Part shown: positions 23,743 to 32,018 of the stretch, in pieces | Layout: every line of letters begins with the position of its first letter | Position numbering within the stretch: position 1 is the stretch's first letter | NCBI GenBank assembly: GCA_014803985.1 | Contig: JAAVAO010000011.1 | Span: forward strand, 38,225 to 72,956 | Direction: 5' to 3' | Source of the DNA: Treponema sp. | GTDB lineage: Bacteria; Spirochaetota; Spirochaetia; Treponematales; Treponemataceae | DNA length: 34,732 nt | The notes under the pieces: generated by a model | What the model was told of the DNA's origin: nothing | Databases searched by the model: none | Seen by the model: the letters and a program-made list of their open reading frames with translations, nothing else | Made by a program: the position numbers and the translations under genes

Positions 23743-26190
23743 ATGAAAAAGTTGATGTTACTGTTTGGTGTGGTGGCGATTTTGCTTGCCGCTTGTTCTA
23801 ACGATCCTGAAAATCTTGAGTCACAAAATAAGGTTGAAAGCGCGAAGGATGGAGACACGATTTCCCTGCATGACGATGACGACAAGGGCGGCACATATAT
23901 TGTGACGGCAAAGAATTTAACGCTTGTGGGCGCAAATATGCCTAAGACCACAATAGTTGTGAGCGAGGAGATTGGAGACGCTGATTTTATACTGGAAAAC
24001 TGTGTGTTCAAGTCGCTTGAGGTTCGGGGTGGAGGCTCCAATTCTGTTCATATAAAGGGCGGCGAGATTAAAAACGTTATTGCAAAAAAGGAGAATGTTC
24101 GGATTGTGCTGGAAGAGGGTGCGAGCGTTGCCGATTTTCGCGTTGAGGCTAACTGCACGCTTGATGCTGATGACAATCAAAACAACACTGTTGCCTCTGT
24201 TTCTATTTCTAAAGCGGTGAAAAAATTTAAAATTGGTGCGGACGTTTCGGACAAAGGCATTGCAATTTCTATTACAAATATACAGTTTGACACGACTGCT
24301 GGTACTGATTTTAAAATTGTTGTGACAGATCCAAAAACTGTGGAAAAGACTGTATTTTCTTCTGATATGAGTGACAAAGTTGTTGGTTCTGATGAGAAAA
24401 AGATTCCAGTACAAACCGTTACTGACGATGAATATATAAAATTGCCTCTAAAGATTCAGGAAAAGGGGCTTCGTTTTCCTGCTGATACTGTCGGTTGGAG
24501 TGATGGCATAACTGTAAAACCTATCGAAGATGGAGAAGTGCTTTTGATTAAAAATGAAAATCCAATCAGTGAAAATGTATTTAATATTGGCGCGAATATC
24601 CATATGCCATACGATGGAAAAAAAGGAAAGGGCTATATCATACAATTTGATTTGAAAGCAAATGAAGAGTGCTATGTCAATGCTCAGGTGGAGGATCGCT
24701 TTTTTAACTTTGAACATCCTGCAATTTACTGTCATCTTTCTAACGACTGGAAACCTTTTGAACTGCATACAGGAATTTTGTATGAGGACTGGAGTGAATA
24801 TACAAACCTAATTATTACTATGGGGAATGCTTCTGAAGTTGAAATAAGGAATCTTAAAATCAAAGAGGATGAAAGCCCGAGCCTTCCAACGAATGTGTAT
24901 TATTCAACGACAAAATATGTTAATACCATTGAAGTAACAAGCGGTAAAAACTCTGTTGAGTTTACATCAACACCTCCTAAGCGTGATAGTACTTCATCTG
25001 ATCCCCAGACAGGTATAAATATACTTTTTGGCGTCTTGGAGGCAGGAAATCTTTACAAAGTGACTTTTGATGTAACTGTAACTTTCAATGCTACAGGAAA
25101 TTTTATGAATGTTTGGGGGCATGCAGTAGCAGATGCCTATGATACAGCGGGAAATGCCAATCTTTCATTTGTAGAGAACGAAAAAAAGACAGTTACTTTA
25201 TATATACCTTGCTATGCGATTCCTTATGATGTCATTGACCAGGATGGAAATACAATAGAAAGTGGTAAACGAGAAAAAAGTATTGGTAATATTTGGTTTT
25301 CGTGTTTTGATGGCAAAAAACATACTATAAAAGTTGAGAATATTAACTACAGCGTTGTAAAAAATATTGAAACTATAAAACAACAAGATAAGCTCTTTTT
25401 CTATGTTGCGGGTAATGTGACTGACAATGGAATAAATGGAATAAATGGTAAGGCGAATTATGAATGGACATGGTATAGAGACCCTAAAAATCCTGATGAT
25501 GATATAATCCTTATGCCAGACTATGGATTTTATTTTGAATATATGATGAGTGATGAAGATGGTTGGGGTAGCGAAACAACAACTATCACAGGTTTTAGAT
25601 ATAGTGCTGACACATCTATTACCAATGAAATAGATCACGAAGGCAATAACAAACTGTATTATGAAAATAAACAGAGTTATCCTGTTGCCTTGCATTTTGG
25701 GCTTGATGAGCAATATAGAGTAACGCTAAAAACTGAAAAAGCAACTGAAAGACTTAATGAAGTACAAGAAAGCGCGTGGTATTACTTTGAATTTGATCCT
25801 TCAGAATCTATATGGACTAATTTTAGAGAAGATAGATACAATATTAATTTTACAATTAGTTATAATGATGGAAAAAACAATGCTTATTGTGTTTGGTTTA
25901 CAGATGACCAAAATGCAATCTATAAGGATGGTTGGGAATATAAATCTAACGAATGGGGAGCTTGGAATAATTATGAAATTTTTGATTCAGAACGAGACGA
26001 CAAACCTGAATATGAGCCTACAAATGGAAAACTGCGCATTTATTTCTATTCAGAGACTTCAAAACTTGATGAGGTTTCCACTCTCATTCCAGCATTAAAA
26101 CCCAAAACTCCGTATATGTATGGATATGATCAGATTGCTGAAAAGGATATGCACAATGGTGGCTGGCCAATGATAAAAGTAGTGGAGTAA
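23743..26190 (+). CDS. Large putative surface lipoprotein (815 residues)
   Basis: The N-terminus is a lipoprotein signal (MKKLMLLFGVVAILLAAC, lipid on C18, lipobox LAAC), and AAAAGGAG lies at 23727-23734 before the ATG. Residues about 35-150 are short strands in the rhythm of a beta-helix (TLVGANMPKTTIVV, FILENCVFKSLEV, VHIKGGEIKNVIAKKENVRIVLEEGASV). The rest is rich in beta-strand and aromatic residues, with at least two jelly-roll-like stretches (about 240-385 and 390-540), reminiscent of carbohydrate-binding modules; no catalytic motif is visible. The 3' half is more AT-rich than the 5' half. The function is unknown; a surface adhesin or polysaccharide-binding role is inference. Its promoter carries a poly-G tract, as expected for an exposed antigen. 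Confidence 0.82.
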   Translation: MKKLMLLFGVVAILLAACSNDPENLESQNKVESAKDGDTISLHDDDDKGGTYIVTAKNLTLVGANMPKTTIVVSEEIGDADFILENCVFKSLEVRGGGSNSVHIKGGEIKNVIAKKENVRIVLEEGASVADFRVEANCTLDADDNQNNTVASVSISKAVKKFKIGADVSDKGIAISITNIQFDTTAGTDFKIVVTDPKTVEKTVFSSDMSDKVVGSDEKKIPVQTVTDDEYIKLPLKIQEKGLRFPADTVGWSDGITVKPIEDGEVLLIKNENPISENVFNIGANIHMPYDGKKGKGYIIQFDLKANEECYVNAQVEDRFFNFEHPAIYCHLSNDWKPFELHTGILYEDWSEYTNLIITMGNASEVEIRNLKIKEDESPSLPTNVYYSTTKYVNTIEVTSGKNSVEFTSTPPKRDSTSSDPQTGINILFGVLEAGNLYKVTFDVTVTFNATGNFMNVWGHAVADAYDTAGNANLSFVENEKKTVTLYIPCYAIPYDVIDQDGNTIESGKREKSIGNIWFSCFDGKKHTIKVENINYSVVKNIETIKQQDKLFFYVAGNVTDNGINGINGKANYEWTWYRDPKNPDDDIILMPDYGFYFEYMMSDEDGWGSETTTITGFRYSADTSITNEIDHEGNNKLYYENKQSYPVALHFGLDEQYRVTLKTEKATERLNEVQESAWYYFEFDPSESIWTNFREDRYNINFTISYNDGKNNAYCVWFTDDQNAIYKDGWEYKSNEWGAWNNYEIFDSERDDKPEYEPTNGKLRIYFYSETSKLDEVSTLIPALKPKTPYMYGYDQIAEKDMHNGGWPMIKVVE

Positions 26191-26225
26191 AAAGGTTTCG
26201 CAAATAGATTGTTACAACTGAAAGG

Positions 26226-26345
26226 GCGGAAGGTGCGTTGGTTTTTCAGTTTCTACCTTTCAACTTCCGCCTCCAGTTTTGCAATGCTCAAGCATTACAA
26301 AACTGGCTAGATGGTTGTGATTGCAGAGCGGAGAAGCCTTTGCTC
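26226..26345. other. Cluster of hairpins after the lipoprotein gene
   Basis: Three paired elements follow each other: GGCGGAAG (26226-26233) with a downstream CTTCCGCC (26264-26271); CCAGTTTTG (26273-26281) / CAAAACTGG (26298-26306) with inner AATGC/GCATT; and GCGGA..AGC / GCT..TCCGC (about 26317-26341) followed by CTTTT. The last may be a weak terminator for the lipoprotein transcript. The GGCGGAAG word recurs in all, in both orientations, suggesting a repeat-derived structure. Confidence 0.5.
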
Positions 26346-26427
26346 TTCCGCCTTTTCCCCATTAACTTACAGTCGCAGGACTTTGCCACACGATGCACAC
26401 TCTGTTATTGAGAGAGTGTATACACTG

Positions 26428-27057
26428 CTATTTCTCTTGTTTCAGTTCGTTTTGTAAATTTTCTGCCGTGAATGCACTGTATCCTTCATAAAAATAACTT
26501 GCATCTATACCTTTCATGTAAACAGTACGGTCATTGATTTTGTCGGTGAGGGCTGCCTTGAGCAGCATTTTGATTTCTGTGTCTCTCACGGGACTGCGTT
26601 CCATGGCAAGAAGGTAGTCGCCTTTATCCACATTGTTCCAGTCAATGACCTGTTTTAGTTCTTTTTTCAAGATGCAGTCAAGCCATATCCGCATGCTCCT
26701 TCCGTTTCCTTCACGGAATGGGTGGGCTATGTTCATTTCAACATATTTTTCTATGATTTTGTCAAAGGTGGACTGTGGCATAGTCTCTATATGCGCAAGG
26801 GCGGCTTCCAAATACATGGCGGACGCAAAGCGGAAATTACCTTTTGCGATGTTGACAGAGCGCAACTTACCGGCAAAGTCGTAAATGCCGCCGAACAAGT
26901 GTTCATGGATTTTCGCAAGTTCTGCAAATGTTCCTGTTCCAAATTTATTAAGTTGTCCTGTCTCAAACAATTTGAGTGCCTGTTCCTTGCTTATTTTTTC
27001 TTCTATGCGGGCAAGTTCTGCTGAATCAGTTATGCCCAATTTGTTATCCAGTGTCAT
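26428..27057 (-). CDS. Fic-domain protein (putative AMP-transferase, class III type)
   Basis: Fic proteins usually transfer AMP from ATP to target proteins. The core motif is complete: HPFREGNGRS at 112-121 of the chosen protein (catalytic H112), preceded by the flap region and GGIYDFAGKLRSVNIAKGNFRF. Near the C-terminus SYFYEG matches the inhibitory consensus (S/T)xxxE(G/N), which places it in the self-inhibited class III. The start is taken at ATG 27057 (MTLDNKLGIT), with GGAG at 27063-27066 and an extended -10 promoter just upstream. A GTG at 27126 would add 23 residues but lies upstream of that -10. The product is 209 residues. No separate antitoxin gene adjoins it. Confidence 0.9.
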   Translation of the reverse strand: MTLDNKLGITDSAELARIEEKISKEQALKLFETGQLNKFGTGTFAELAKIHEHLFGGIYDFAGKLRSVNIAKGNFRFASAMYLEAALAHIETMPQSTFDKIIEKYVEMNIAHPFREGNGRSMRIWLDCILKKELKQVIDWNNVDKGDYLLAMERSPVRDTEIKMLLKAALTDKINDRTVYMKGIDASYFYEGYSAFTAENLQNELKQEK

Positions 27058-27106
27058 GCTGACTCCATTATTCTGTCTGCTTGTAACGTGCTTCCATTTT
27101 GGTTCT

Positions 27107-27115
27107 ATTATATCA
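27107..27115 (-). promoter_or_regulatory. Extended -10 promoter of the fic gene
   Basis: On the minus strand TG-A-TATAAT (27115-27107) is a perfect extended -10, with no good -35. A start near 27100 leaves about 43 nt before the ATG at 27057 and rules against the GTG at 27126 for this transcript. Confidence 0.55.
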
Positions 27116-27206
27116 GATGTTTTCACATCCTGCTAGCGCGCTGTCCGTTTCAATCGCACACTATCAAGTTTTATTTGCGTAAGCCGTGCAATTCTTTGCC
27201 CTGTCA

Positions 27207-27235
27207 TTGAAAAAAAATATATTTTCCAGTATAAT
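27207..27235 (+). promoter_or_regulatory. Sigma-70-type promoter of putP
   Basis: TTGAAA (27207-27212), a 17-bp spacer and a perfect TATAAT (27230-27235). Start near 27242 gives a leader of about 29 nt containing AGGAG at 27257-27261. Confidence 0.82.
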
Positions 27236-27270
27236 TATGTATCTTTTTTATTGTGTAGGAGTTGGGCAAA

Positions 27271-28806
27271 ATGGATGCACAGGGAATTGCCAAATTAGTG
27301 GCTTTTGTTTTGTATTTAGGATTTATGATTTATATTGGGCTAAAGACCTCTCGAAAGAATAAAAATTCAAAGGACTTTTTTTTGGGCGGACGGCAAGTAG
27401 GTCCGTGGGTGACGGCTTTGAGTGCGGAGGCTTCAGATTCTTCGGCGTGGCTTTTGATGGGGCTTCCCGGTCTTTGTTATTTTGGCGGGATTAAGGAGAC
27501 TCTTTGGACTTCTTTGGGCTTGATTGTGGGAACATATCTCAATTGGCTGTTTGTTGCAAAGCCTCTGCGCAAATGTTCCATTGCTTTTGGCGACTCTATT
27601 ACTATTCCTGAATTTTTTACCAATCGATTTAAAGACAAGTCCCATGTTATTTCTATCATTTCAGTGATTTTTATTGTCTTCTTCTTTACGATTTATACGG
27701 CTTCAGGATTTGTTGCTTGTGCAAAACTTTTTCAATCTGTTTTTAACTTGAACTATCACATTGGTCTCGTGATCGGTCTTGTTGTGATTTTAACATATAC
27801 GATAACAGGCGGCTACACTGCGGTTTGCACAACGGACTTTATACAAGGGCTTTTAATTTTTCTTGCGTTTACATTGTCCTCGGTAGTGGTGATTGTTTCA
27901 CTGGGCGGACTTTCTCATGCGATTGCTTCTGCGCAGGATTTTAGTTTTCGTGCTCTACAAGGACAGTTTGGCGAGGCGTTTAAAGAAAAATTTTCTGCTA
28001 ATCAAACATACAGTGTTTTGAATGCGATTTCTGCGTTCTCTTGGTGTTTGGGCTATTTTGGAATGCCTCATATAATTATTAGATTTATGGGAATTCGATC
28101 GAACAGCGAAATTACTCAAGCTAGAAGAATTGGAATTGTTTGGATGCTTGTTTCATACATTGGAACGTTTATTATTGGAACGCTTGGAACTGTGTATCTT
28201 GCGGGCGGCGATCTTTCAAATCCACTTACACTTTTGCAAGGCGGTTTGGAGGAAACGGTGTTCAGCGAAACTATGCTTAAGATGTATCCTGCATTTATTG
28301 CGGGGCTTTTCCTGTGTGCAATTCTTGCCGCCTCTATGAGTACTGCCGACAGTCAGCTTTTGTCTGCCGCAAGCGCAGTGAGCCTTGATATATACAAGGG
28401 AATTATAAACAAAGATGCAGACGAAAAGAAGATTTTGTTTGTGAGCCGCATTACCGTTTTTGCTATTGCGGCGATTGCTTTTGTGATTTGCCTTTTGCCA
28501 AACAACCAGTCAATTTTTGGTTTGGTTAGTTATGCATGGGCAGGATTTGGTGCAACATTTGGGCCTTTGATTTTGCTTTCGCTTTTCTGGAAGGGAATTA
28601 CTCGAAACGGTGCGGCTGTTGGGCTTATTGGTGGTGGAATTACTGTTGTTGTTTGGCACAATCTTTCAGGTGGAATTTTCAATGTGTTTGAGATTTTGCC
28701 GGGATTTTTGGTTTGCTTGCTATTGTCAGTTGTTGTGAGTCTTTGTGACAAAAAAGATGACGAAGTGCTTGCTGAATTTGCTGAATACAAGAAGTTAAAG
28801 GATTGA
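27271..28806 (+). CDS. putP: Sodium/proline symporter
   Basis: Solute:sodium symporter that takes up proline with Na+ across the inner membrane. The 511 residues form about 13 hydrophobic segments. Diagnostic features include FFLGGRQVGPWVTALSAEASDSSAWLLMGLPG near 33-65, DSITIPEFFTNRF, TGGYTAVCTTDFIQG, and AASMSTADSQLLSAAS near 355-370, which contains the Ser/Thr Na+-site residues of PutP. The ATG at 27271 is nine bases past AGGAG; a TTG three codons upstream sits too close to that site. It shares a sodium economy with the OadABG pump encoded in this window. The downstream ABC gene begins 12 bp after its stop. Confidence 0.95.
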   Translation: MDAQGIAKLVAFVLYLGFMIYIGLKTSRKNKNSKDFFLGGRQVGPWVTALSAEASDSSAWLLMGLPGLCYFGGIKETLWTSLGLIVGTYLNWLFVAKPLRKCSIAFGDSITIPEFFTNRFKDKSHVISIISVIFIVFFFTIYTASGFVACAKLFQSVFNLNYHIGLVIGLVVILTYTITGGYTAVCTTDFIQGLLIFLAFTLSSVVVIVSLGGLSHAIASAQDFSFRALQGQFGEAFKEKFSANQTYSVLNAISAFSWCLGYFGMPHIIIRFMGIRSNSEITQARRIGIVWMLVSYIGTFIIGTLGTVYLAGGDLSNPLTLLQGGLEETVFSETMLKMYPAFIAGLFLCAILAASMSTADSQLLSAASAVSLDIYKGIINKDADEKKILFVSRITVFAIAAIAFVICLLPNNQSIFGLVSYAWAGFGATFGPLILLSLFWKGITRNGAAVGLIGGGITVVVWHNLSGGIFNVFEILPGFLVCLLLSVVVSLCDKKDDEVLAEFAEYKKLKD

Positions 28807-28818
28807 TTACAGATTTTT

Positions 28819-30423
28819 ATGCATTCTCTTATAAAAATAGACAATTGTCGTGTTGAAAGTAAGCGTGGAATTGTGATAAAAAACGTGAGTTGGGAGATGA
28901 ACACTTCCGAAGCGTGGCTTATTACGGGTTCTAATGGAGGAGGAACGGCGGATTTTTTGAATGCACTTTCGGACTCTAGCGGAATGAGGTTTGCACCAAA
29001 TGTCACTGCTCCTGCTGAACAATATACCGATTCTTTTTATTCAACTGTTTTTCAAGGTTCTGTGGAAGTTGTTTCTCTTGAAAAGGCTGCTCGAATTATT
29101 CAAGAGGAGCGTGAAAATGATGAAAGTGAATATACAGAAGGTGGCGTGGACATTGGGCGCACTGGACGGGTTTTTATTGCAGAGGGAATTGTTGGAAAAG
29201 TAAAAAAAGGTTCAACGCTTCCTGAGGTGGCTTTTCAACTTGATGCATATCCTGAAATAAAACTGTGTGGAGTGCAAAACATTCTTGACCGCGGACTAAA
29301 ATATATGTCAACAGGGGAGATAGGCCGTACGCTTTTAGCCCGCGCTCTTGTCTCTAAAAAACGTCTTTTAATTTTGAGCGATCCTTTTGCAGGTCTTGAC
29401 GCGGAAAGTCGATCGATTCTTCTTGAGTTTTTTAATACAATTGCGGAAAAACAGTTGAATGATGAAAACGACTCGCCGTTTCCGCGCATTATTTTAGCAA
29501 TGGAACGCTATGTGGAAATTCCACGCGCTATAACGAATGTGATTGAGTTTTCGGAAGGCGCAGTTTCCTTTTGCGGAAAACGCGCGGAGTTTGAACAGTT
29601 TTTGGAGCAGCGGAAAAACGCTTTGGCGGATCAAAAGGAGCAGGAGAGACTTGAATTCGCCGAGTCCGTGAAAAAAGTAAGTGCAGAAATTGACCATGTT
29701 ATGGGCGTTGAAAAGGACAGTCTGCCTGAAACGTTAATTGAAATGAACGATGTGAATGTTTCGTGGGGTGATCATGCAGTTTTGCGGCATGTAAACTGGT
29801 CTTTACGGCGGGGCGAACATTGGCTTATTCAAGGTCCTAATGGTTCTGGAAAGACAACGCTTTTGGAACTGATTACAGGAGACAATGGGCAGGTTTTTAG
29901 CAATGATGTGAGGCTTTTTGGAAAACGACGTGGCTCTGGAGAAACGATTTGGGATATAAAACATCGGCTTGGAATTGTGAGTTATCGACTGCATGTGGAG
30001 TACCGAATGGTTGGCTCAAGTCTTTTGGATGTGATAGTGAGTGGTTTTCACGATTCAATCGGGCTTTACAAAACGCCAAGCGATATTGAAATTGACGCGG
30101 CAAAAAAATGGCTTTCATTGGGCGGTTTTGCAGGGCGAGAGAATGAAACATTTCATACCTTGAGTTATGGGGAGCAACGTGCGATTTTGATTTTGCGCGC
30201 CGCCGTAAAATGCCCTTCAATTTTAATTCTTGACGAGCCTTGCCACGGTCTTGACGAGGATTTTCGCCAAAAAATTCTTGATTTGCTTGAAATTATTGCA
30301 GAAAGCGGAACGACAACGCTGCTTCATGTGACTCATGAAATGAGCGAAGTGTTAAAATGCGAACACCATCTTTTGGAATTGCTCCCTGCGCAAAATCCGA
30401 TGTATAGAATTGTAGAGATGTAG
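28819..30423 (+). CDS. Tandem ABC ATPase, ModF/PhrA-like, first Walker A degenerate
   Basis: Two ABC ATPase domains lie in one 534-residue polypeptide without membrane segments. The second is complete: Walker A GPNGSGKT at 339-346, signature LSYGEQ at 448-453, Walker B ILILDEP with D472-E473 and a switch histidine in HVTHEMSE. The first has a broken Walker A, GSNGGGTA at 37-44, in which T43 replaces the invariant lysine and A44 the Ser/Thr; it keeps a signature-like STGEIGRT and LSDPFAGLD, also lacking the catalytic Glu. This asymmetry is common in soluble tandem ATPases. The layout resembles E. coli ModF, whose function is poorly known. It starts 12 bp after putP, without a Shine-Dalgarno, so coupling is likely. 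No permease partner is adjacent. Confidence 0.88.
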   Translation: MHSLIKIDNCRVESKRGIVIKNVSWEMNTSEAWLITGSNGGGTADFLNALSDSSGMRFAPNVTAPAEQYTDSFYSTVFQGSVEVVSLEKAARIIQEERENDESEYTEGGVDIGRTGRVFIAEGIVGKVKKGSTLPEVAFQLDAYPEIKLCGVQNILDRGLKYMSTGEIGRTLLARALVSKKRLLILSDPFAGLDAESRSILLEFFNTIAEKQLNDENDSPFPRIILAMERYVEIPRAITNVIEFSEGAVSFCGKRAEFEQFLEQRKNALADQKEQERLEFAESVKKVSAEIDHVMGVEKDSLPETLIEMNDVNVSWGDHAVLRHVNWSLRRGEHWLIQGPNGSGKTTLLELITGDNGQVFSNDVRLFGKRRGSGETIWDIKHRLGIVSYRLHVEYRMVGSSLLDVIVSGFHDSIGLYKTPSDIEIDAAKKWLSLGGFAGRENETFHTLSYGEQRAILILRAAVKCPSILILDEPCHGLDEDFRQKILDLLEIIAESGTTTLLHVTHEMSEVLKCEHHLLELLPAQNPMYRIVEM

Positions 30424-30451
30424 GGAAAACTTGTGCTACAAACCAATGTAC

Positions 30452-31771
30452 CTACTTTCCGCTAAATCTATTCATTAACGCATTCACCCTTTCTACGAGC
30501 GTTGGGTGTGAATAATTCCAAATGACATAGATTTTTGGAGGGAGCAGTTCTTTTAAGTTTTCGCTGTTTAATTTTATAAGCCCGGAAATGAGAGCATCAG
30601 GATTTTTTGTGAGATTTGCAGAAAATGCATCTGCGGCGTATTCGTCTCTTCGAGAGAAAAAATTGGTGAGCGGATATATAATTTCCTTACATCCTTCTGC
30701 AACCAATGATGCAAGGAAGAGACCGATAAACTGCACAAAAACAATGTGCTCTGTTGCAATCGAAAAACCAAAACCTGAATACAGCAATGGGCAGTGTGCA
30801 ATAAAATAAAGCGCAAGCATCACAATGAGTTCAAGTGGAAGAATAAAGCATATTTTTTTGAGAATGTGTCGTAATTTATAATGCCCGAATTCATGCCCTA
30901 AAACTGCTTCAAGTTCATCGACCGTCAGCTGCTTTATCAATGTATCGTAAAGTACAACTCTCTTTGACTTCCCAATGCCTGTAAAATAGGCGTTTGAATG
31001 TCCACTTCGCTTTGAAGCGTCAACCACAAAAATTCCAGTGGATGTAAAACCGAGTCCATTTATAAGATTTGTAATCCGAGTTTTTAATTCCCCATCCTCA
31101 AGAGGAACAAACGTGTTGAAAAGAGGTGCGATTACAAGCGGATAAAGAATCTGCATAATAAGGGTGAACGCAAACATAACGGCAGTAAGAAAGATCCACC
31201 AGGTATGTGGAAAAAACTGGAAAATTGCAATTATTGCCGCTATTAAAACTGCGCTCAAGATGAGTGAAAGCACAGTGCTTTTAATTCCGTCTAAAATCCA
31301 TAGTTTTAACGTTGTGTGTGAAAAGCCAAATTTCCTTTCAATGTGAAATTCCGCATACAAGTCAAATGGAATTGAAAGGATCGAGTCTGGAATTGAAGAT
31401 AACACCATAAACAGAAAGGCACATATATACGTGTTTGAAAAATTCTGTGGAAAATCTGTCAGTCGGCAGATTGTTTCAAAGAGCCACGGATAAAATCCTG
31501 AAAAAACGAGTGCCAAACTAACAAAAAGCGAGGCAATGGAACAGGGAATCCATGCGAAATATTTTGCGTTTTCGTATTCAACGATTTTTTTTAGTTTTTC
31601 TTCATCAAAACAACGTGATGCAGGAATTTTTTTGAGCGAATCGGGAAGATTGCCGCCATTTTTCACGCGCGCTCTCCAGTCTGCAAATTCAAGCGCATTC
31701 TTTATAAAAAAAGATAAAAAAGTTCCAGCCAAAAAAATAATGACAAATGGATTTGAGAGTGTAATTTTCAT
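30452..31771 (-). CDS. M48 family (Ste24/CAAX protease 1-like) membrane metalloprotease
   Basis: Zinc protease of 439 residues with about seven hydrophobic segments. The zinc motif is HEFGH (293-297), and the third ligand is E377 in RRDEYAADAF. The long N-terminal membrane region, the YPLVIAPLFNTFVPL segment and SNAYFTG before the zinc site follow Ste24p/CAAX protease 1 rather than HtpX. In bacteria these enzymes are thought to take part in membrane protein quality control; prenylated substrates are unlikely. The start is ATG at 31771 (MKITLSNPF), with no Shine-Dalgarno; the promoter lies so close that the mRNA is probably leaderless. The promoter and the first 13 codons occur again 948 bp away. 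Confidence 0.92.
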   Translation of the reverse strand: MKITLSNPFVIIFLAGTFLSFFIKNALEFADWRARVKNGGNLPDSLKKIPASRCFDEEKLKKIVEYENAKYFAWIPCSIASLFVSLALVFSGFYPWLFETICRLTDFPQNFSNTYICAFLFMVLSSIPDSILSIPFDLYAEFHIERKFGFSHTTLKLWILDGIKSTVLSLILSAVLIAAIIAIFQFFPHTWWIFLTAVMFAFTLIMQILYPLVIAPLFNTFVPLEDGELKTRITNLINGLGFTSTGIFVVDASKRSGHSNAYFTGIGKSKRVVLYDTLIKQLTVDELEAVLGHEFGHYKLRHILKKICFILPLELIVMLALYFIAHCPLLYSGFGFSIATEHIVFVQFIGLFLASLVAEGCKEIIYPLTNFFSRRDEYAADAFSANLTKNPDALISGLIKLNSENLKELLPPKIYVIWNYSHPTLVERVNALMNRFSGK

Positions 31772-31811
31772 TCTGTAACTGTACAATAAATTGCTATATT
31801 TGTCAAAATGA
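31732..31811. repeat. 80-bp direct repeat, copy 1 (ste24 promoter and first codons)
   Basis: This segment is repeated at 32680-32759 with 79 of 80 bases identical; the only difference is C at 31794 against A at 32742. Both copies are followed after a variable gap by TGTCTATAATT (31854-31864 and 32781-32791), so the original duplication was probably longer. Confidence 0.97.
31778..31806 (-). promoter_or_regulatory. Sigma-70-type promoter of the ste24-like gene (leaderless start)
   Basis: On the minus strand a perfect TTGACA (31806-31801), a 17-bp spacer and TACAGT (31783-31778). Six bases separate the -10 from the ATG at 31771, the same geometry as at the hpt gene. Confidence 0.68.
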
Positions 31812-31916
31812 AGAGAAAGAGGGTGTAAATAGTATCTTTAACTGCAAATTGGTTGTCTATAATTTTTTATGGTAATCTTTTTTATATTCAGTTCATTATC
31901 AGTCAAATTTTTCATC

Positions 31917-31945
31917 TTGACGGCACTCCAATTTTGCAGTATATT
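31917..31945 (+). promoter_or_regulatory. Sigma-70-type promoter of a candidate small RNA
   Basis: TTGACG (31917-31922), a 17-bp spacer and TATATT (31940-31945), on the plus strand where no gene of normal size follows. The predicted start is near 31950-31953. Confidence 0.7.
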
Positions 31946-31949
31946 ATAG

Positions 31950-32018
31950 ATGTCTGAGTTCTGGTTTACCAGCCTGAGGCAACCGAATGGCACTGATTAG
32001 TCAGTGCCGTATTTATTT
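31950..32018 (+). ncRNA. Candidate small RNA or 16-residue leaderless peptide
   Basis: From the promoter at 31917-31945 a transcript of about 65 nt would run to a perfect 8-bp hairpin GGCACTGA (31989-31996) / TCAGTGCC (32001-32008) followed by GTATTTATTTT. A smaller CTGG/CCAG hairpin precedes it. An ATG at 31950 opens a 16-codon frame (MSEFWFTSLRQPNGTD) whose stop is in the loop of the terminal hairpin, so a leaderless micropeptide is an alternative. Its 3' end runs into the tail of the minus-strand nuclease-like gene. I do not recognise an RNA family. Confidence 0.42.

Noticed and set aside
25430..25449. Short tandem repeat (TGGAATAAA twice) in the large lipoprotein gene
   Set aside because: Only two 9-bp units encoding NGINGING; too short to claim variation.
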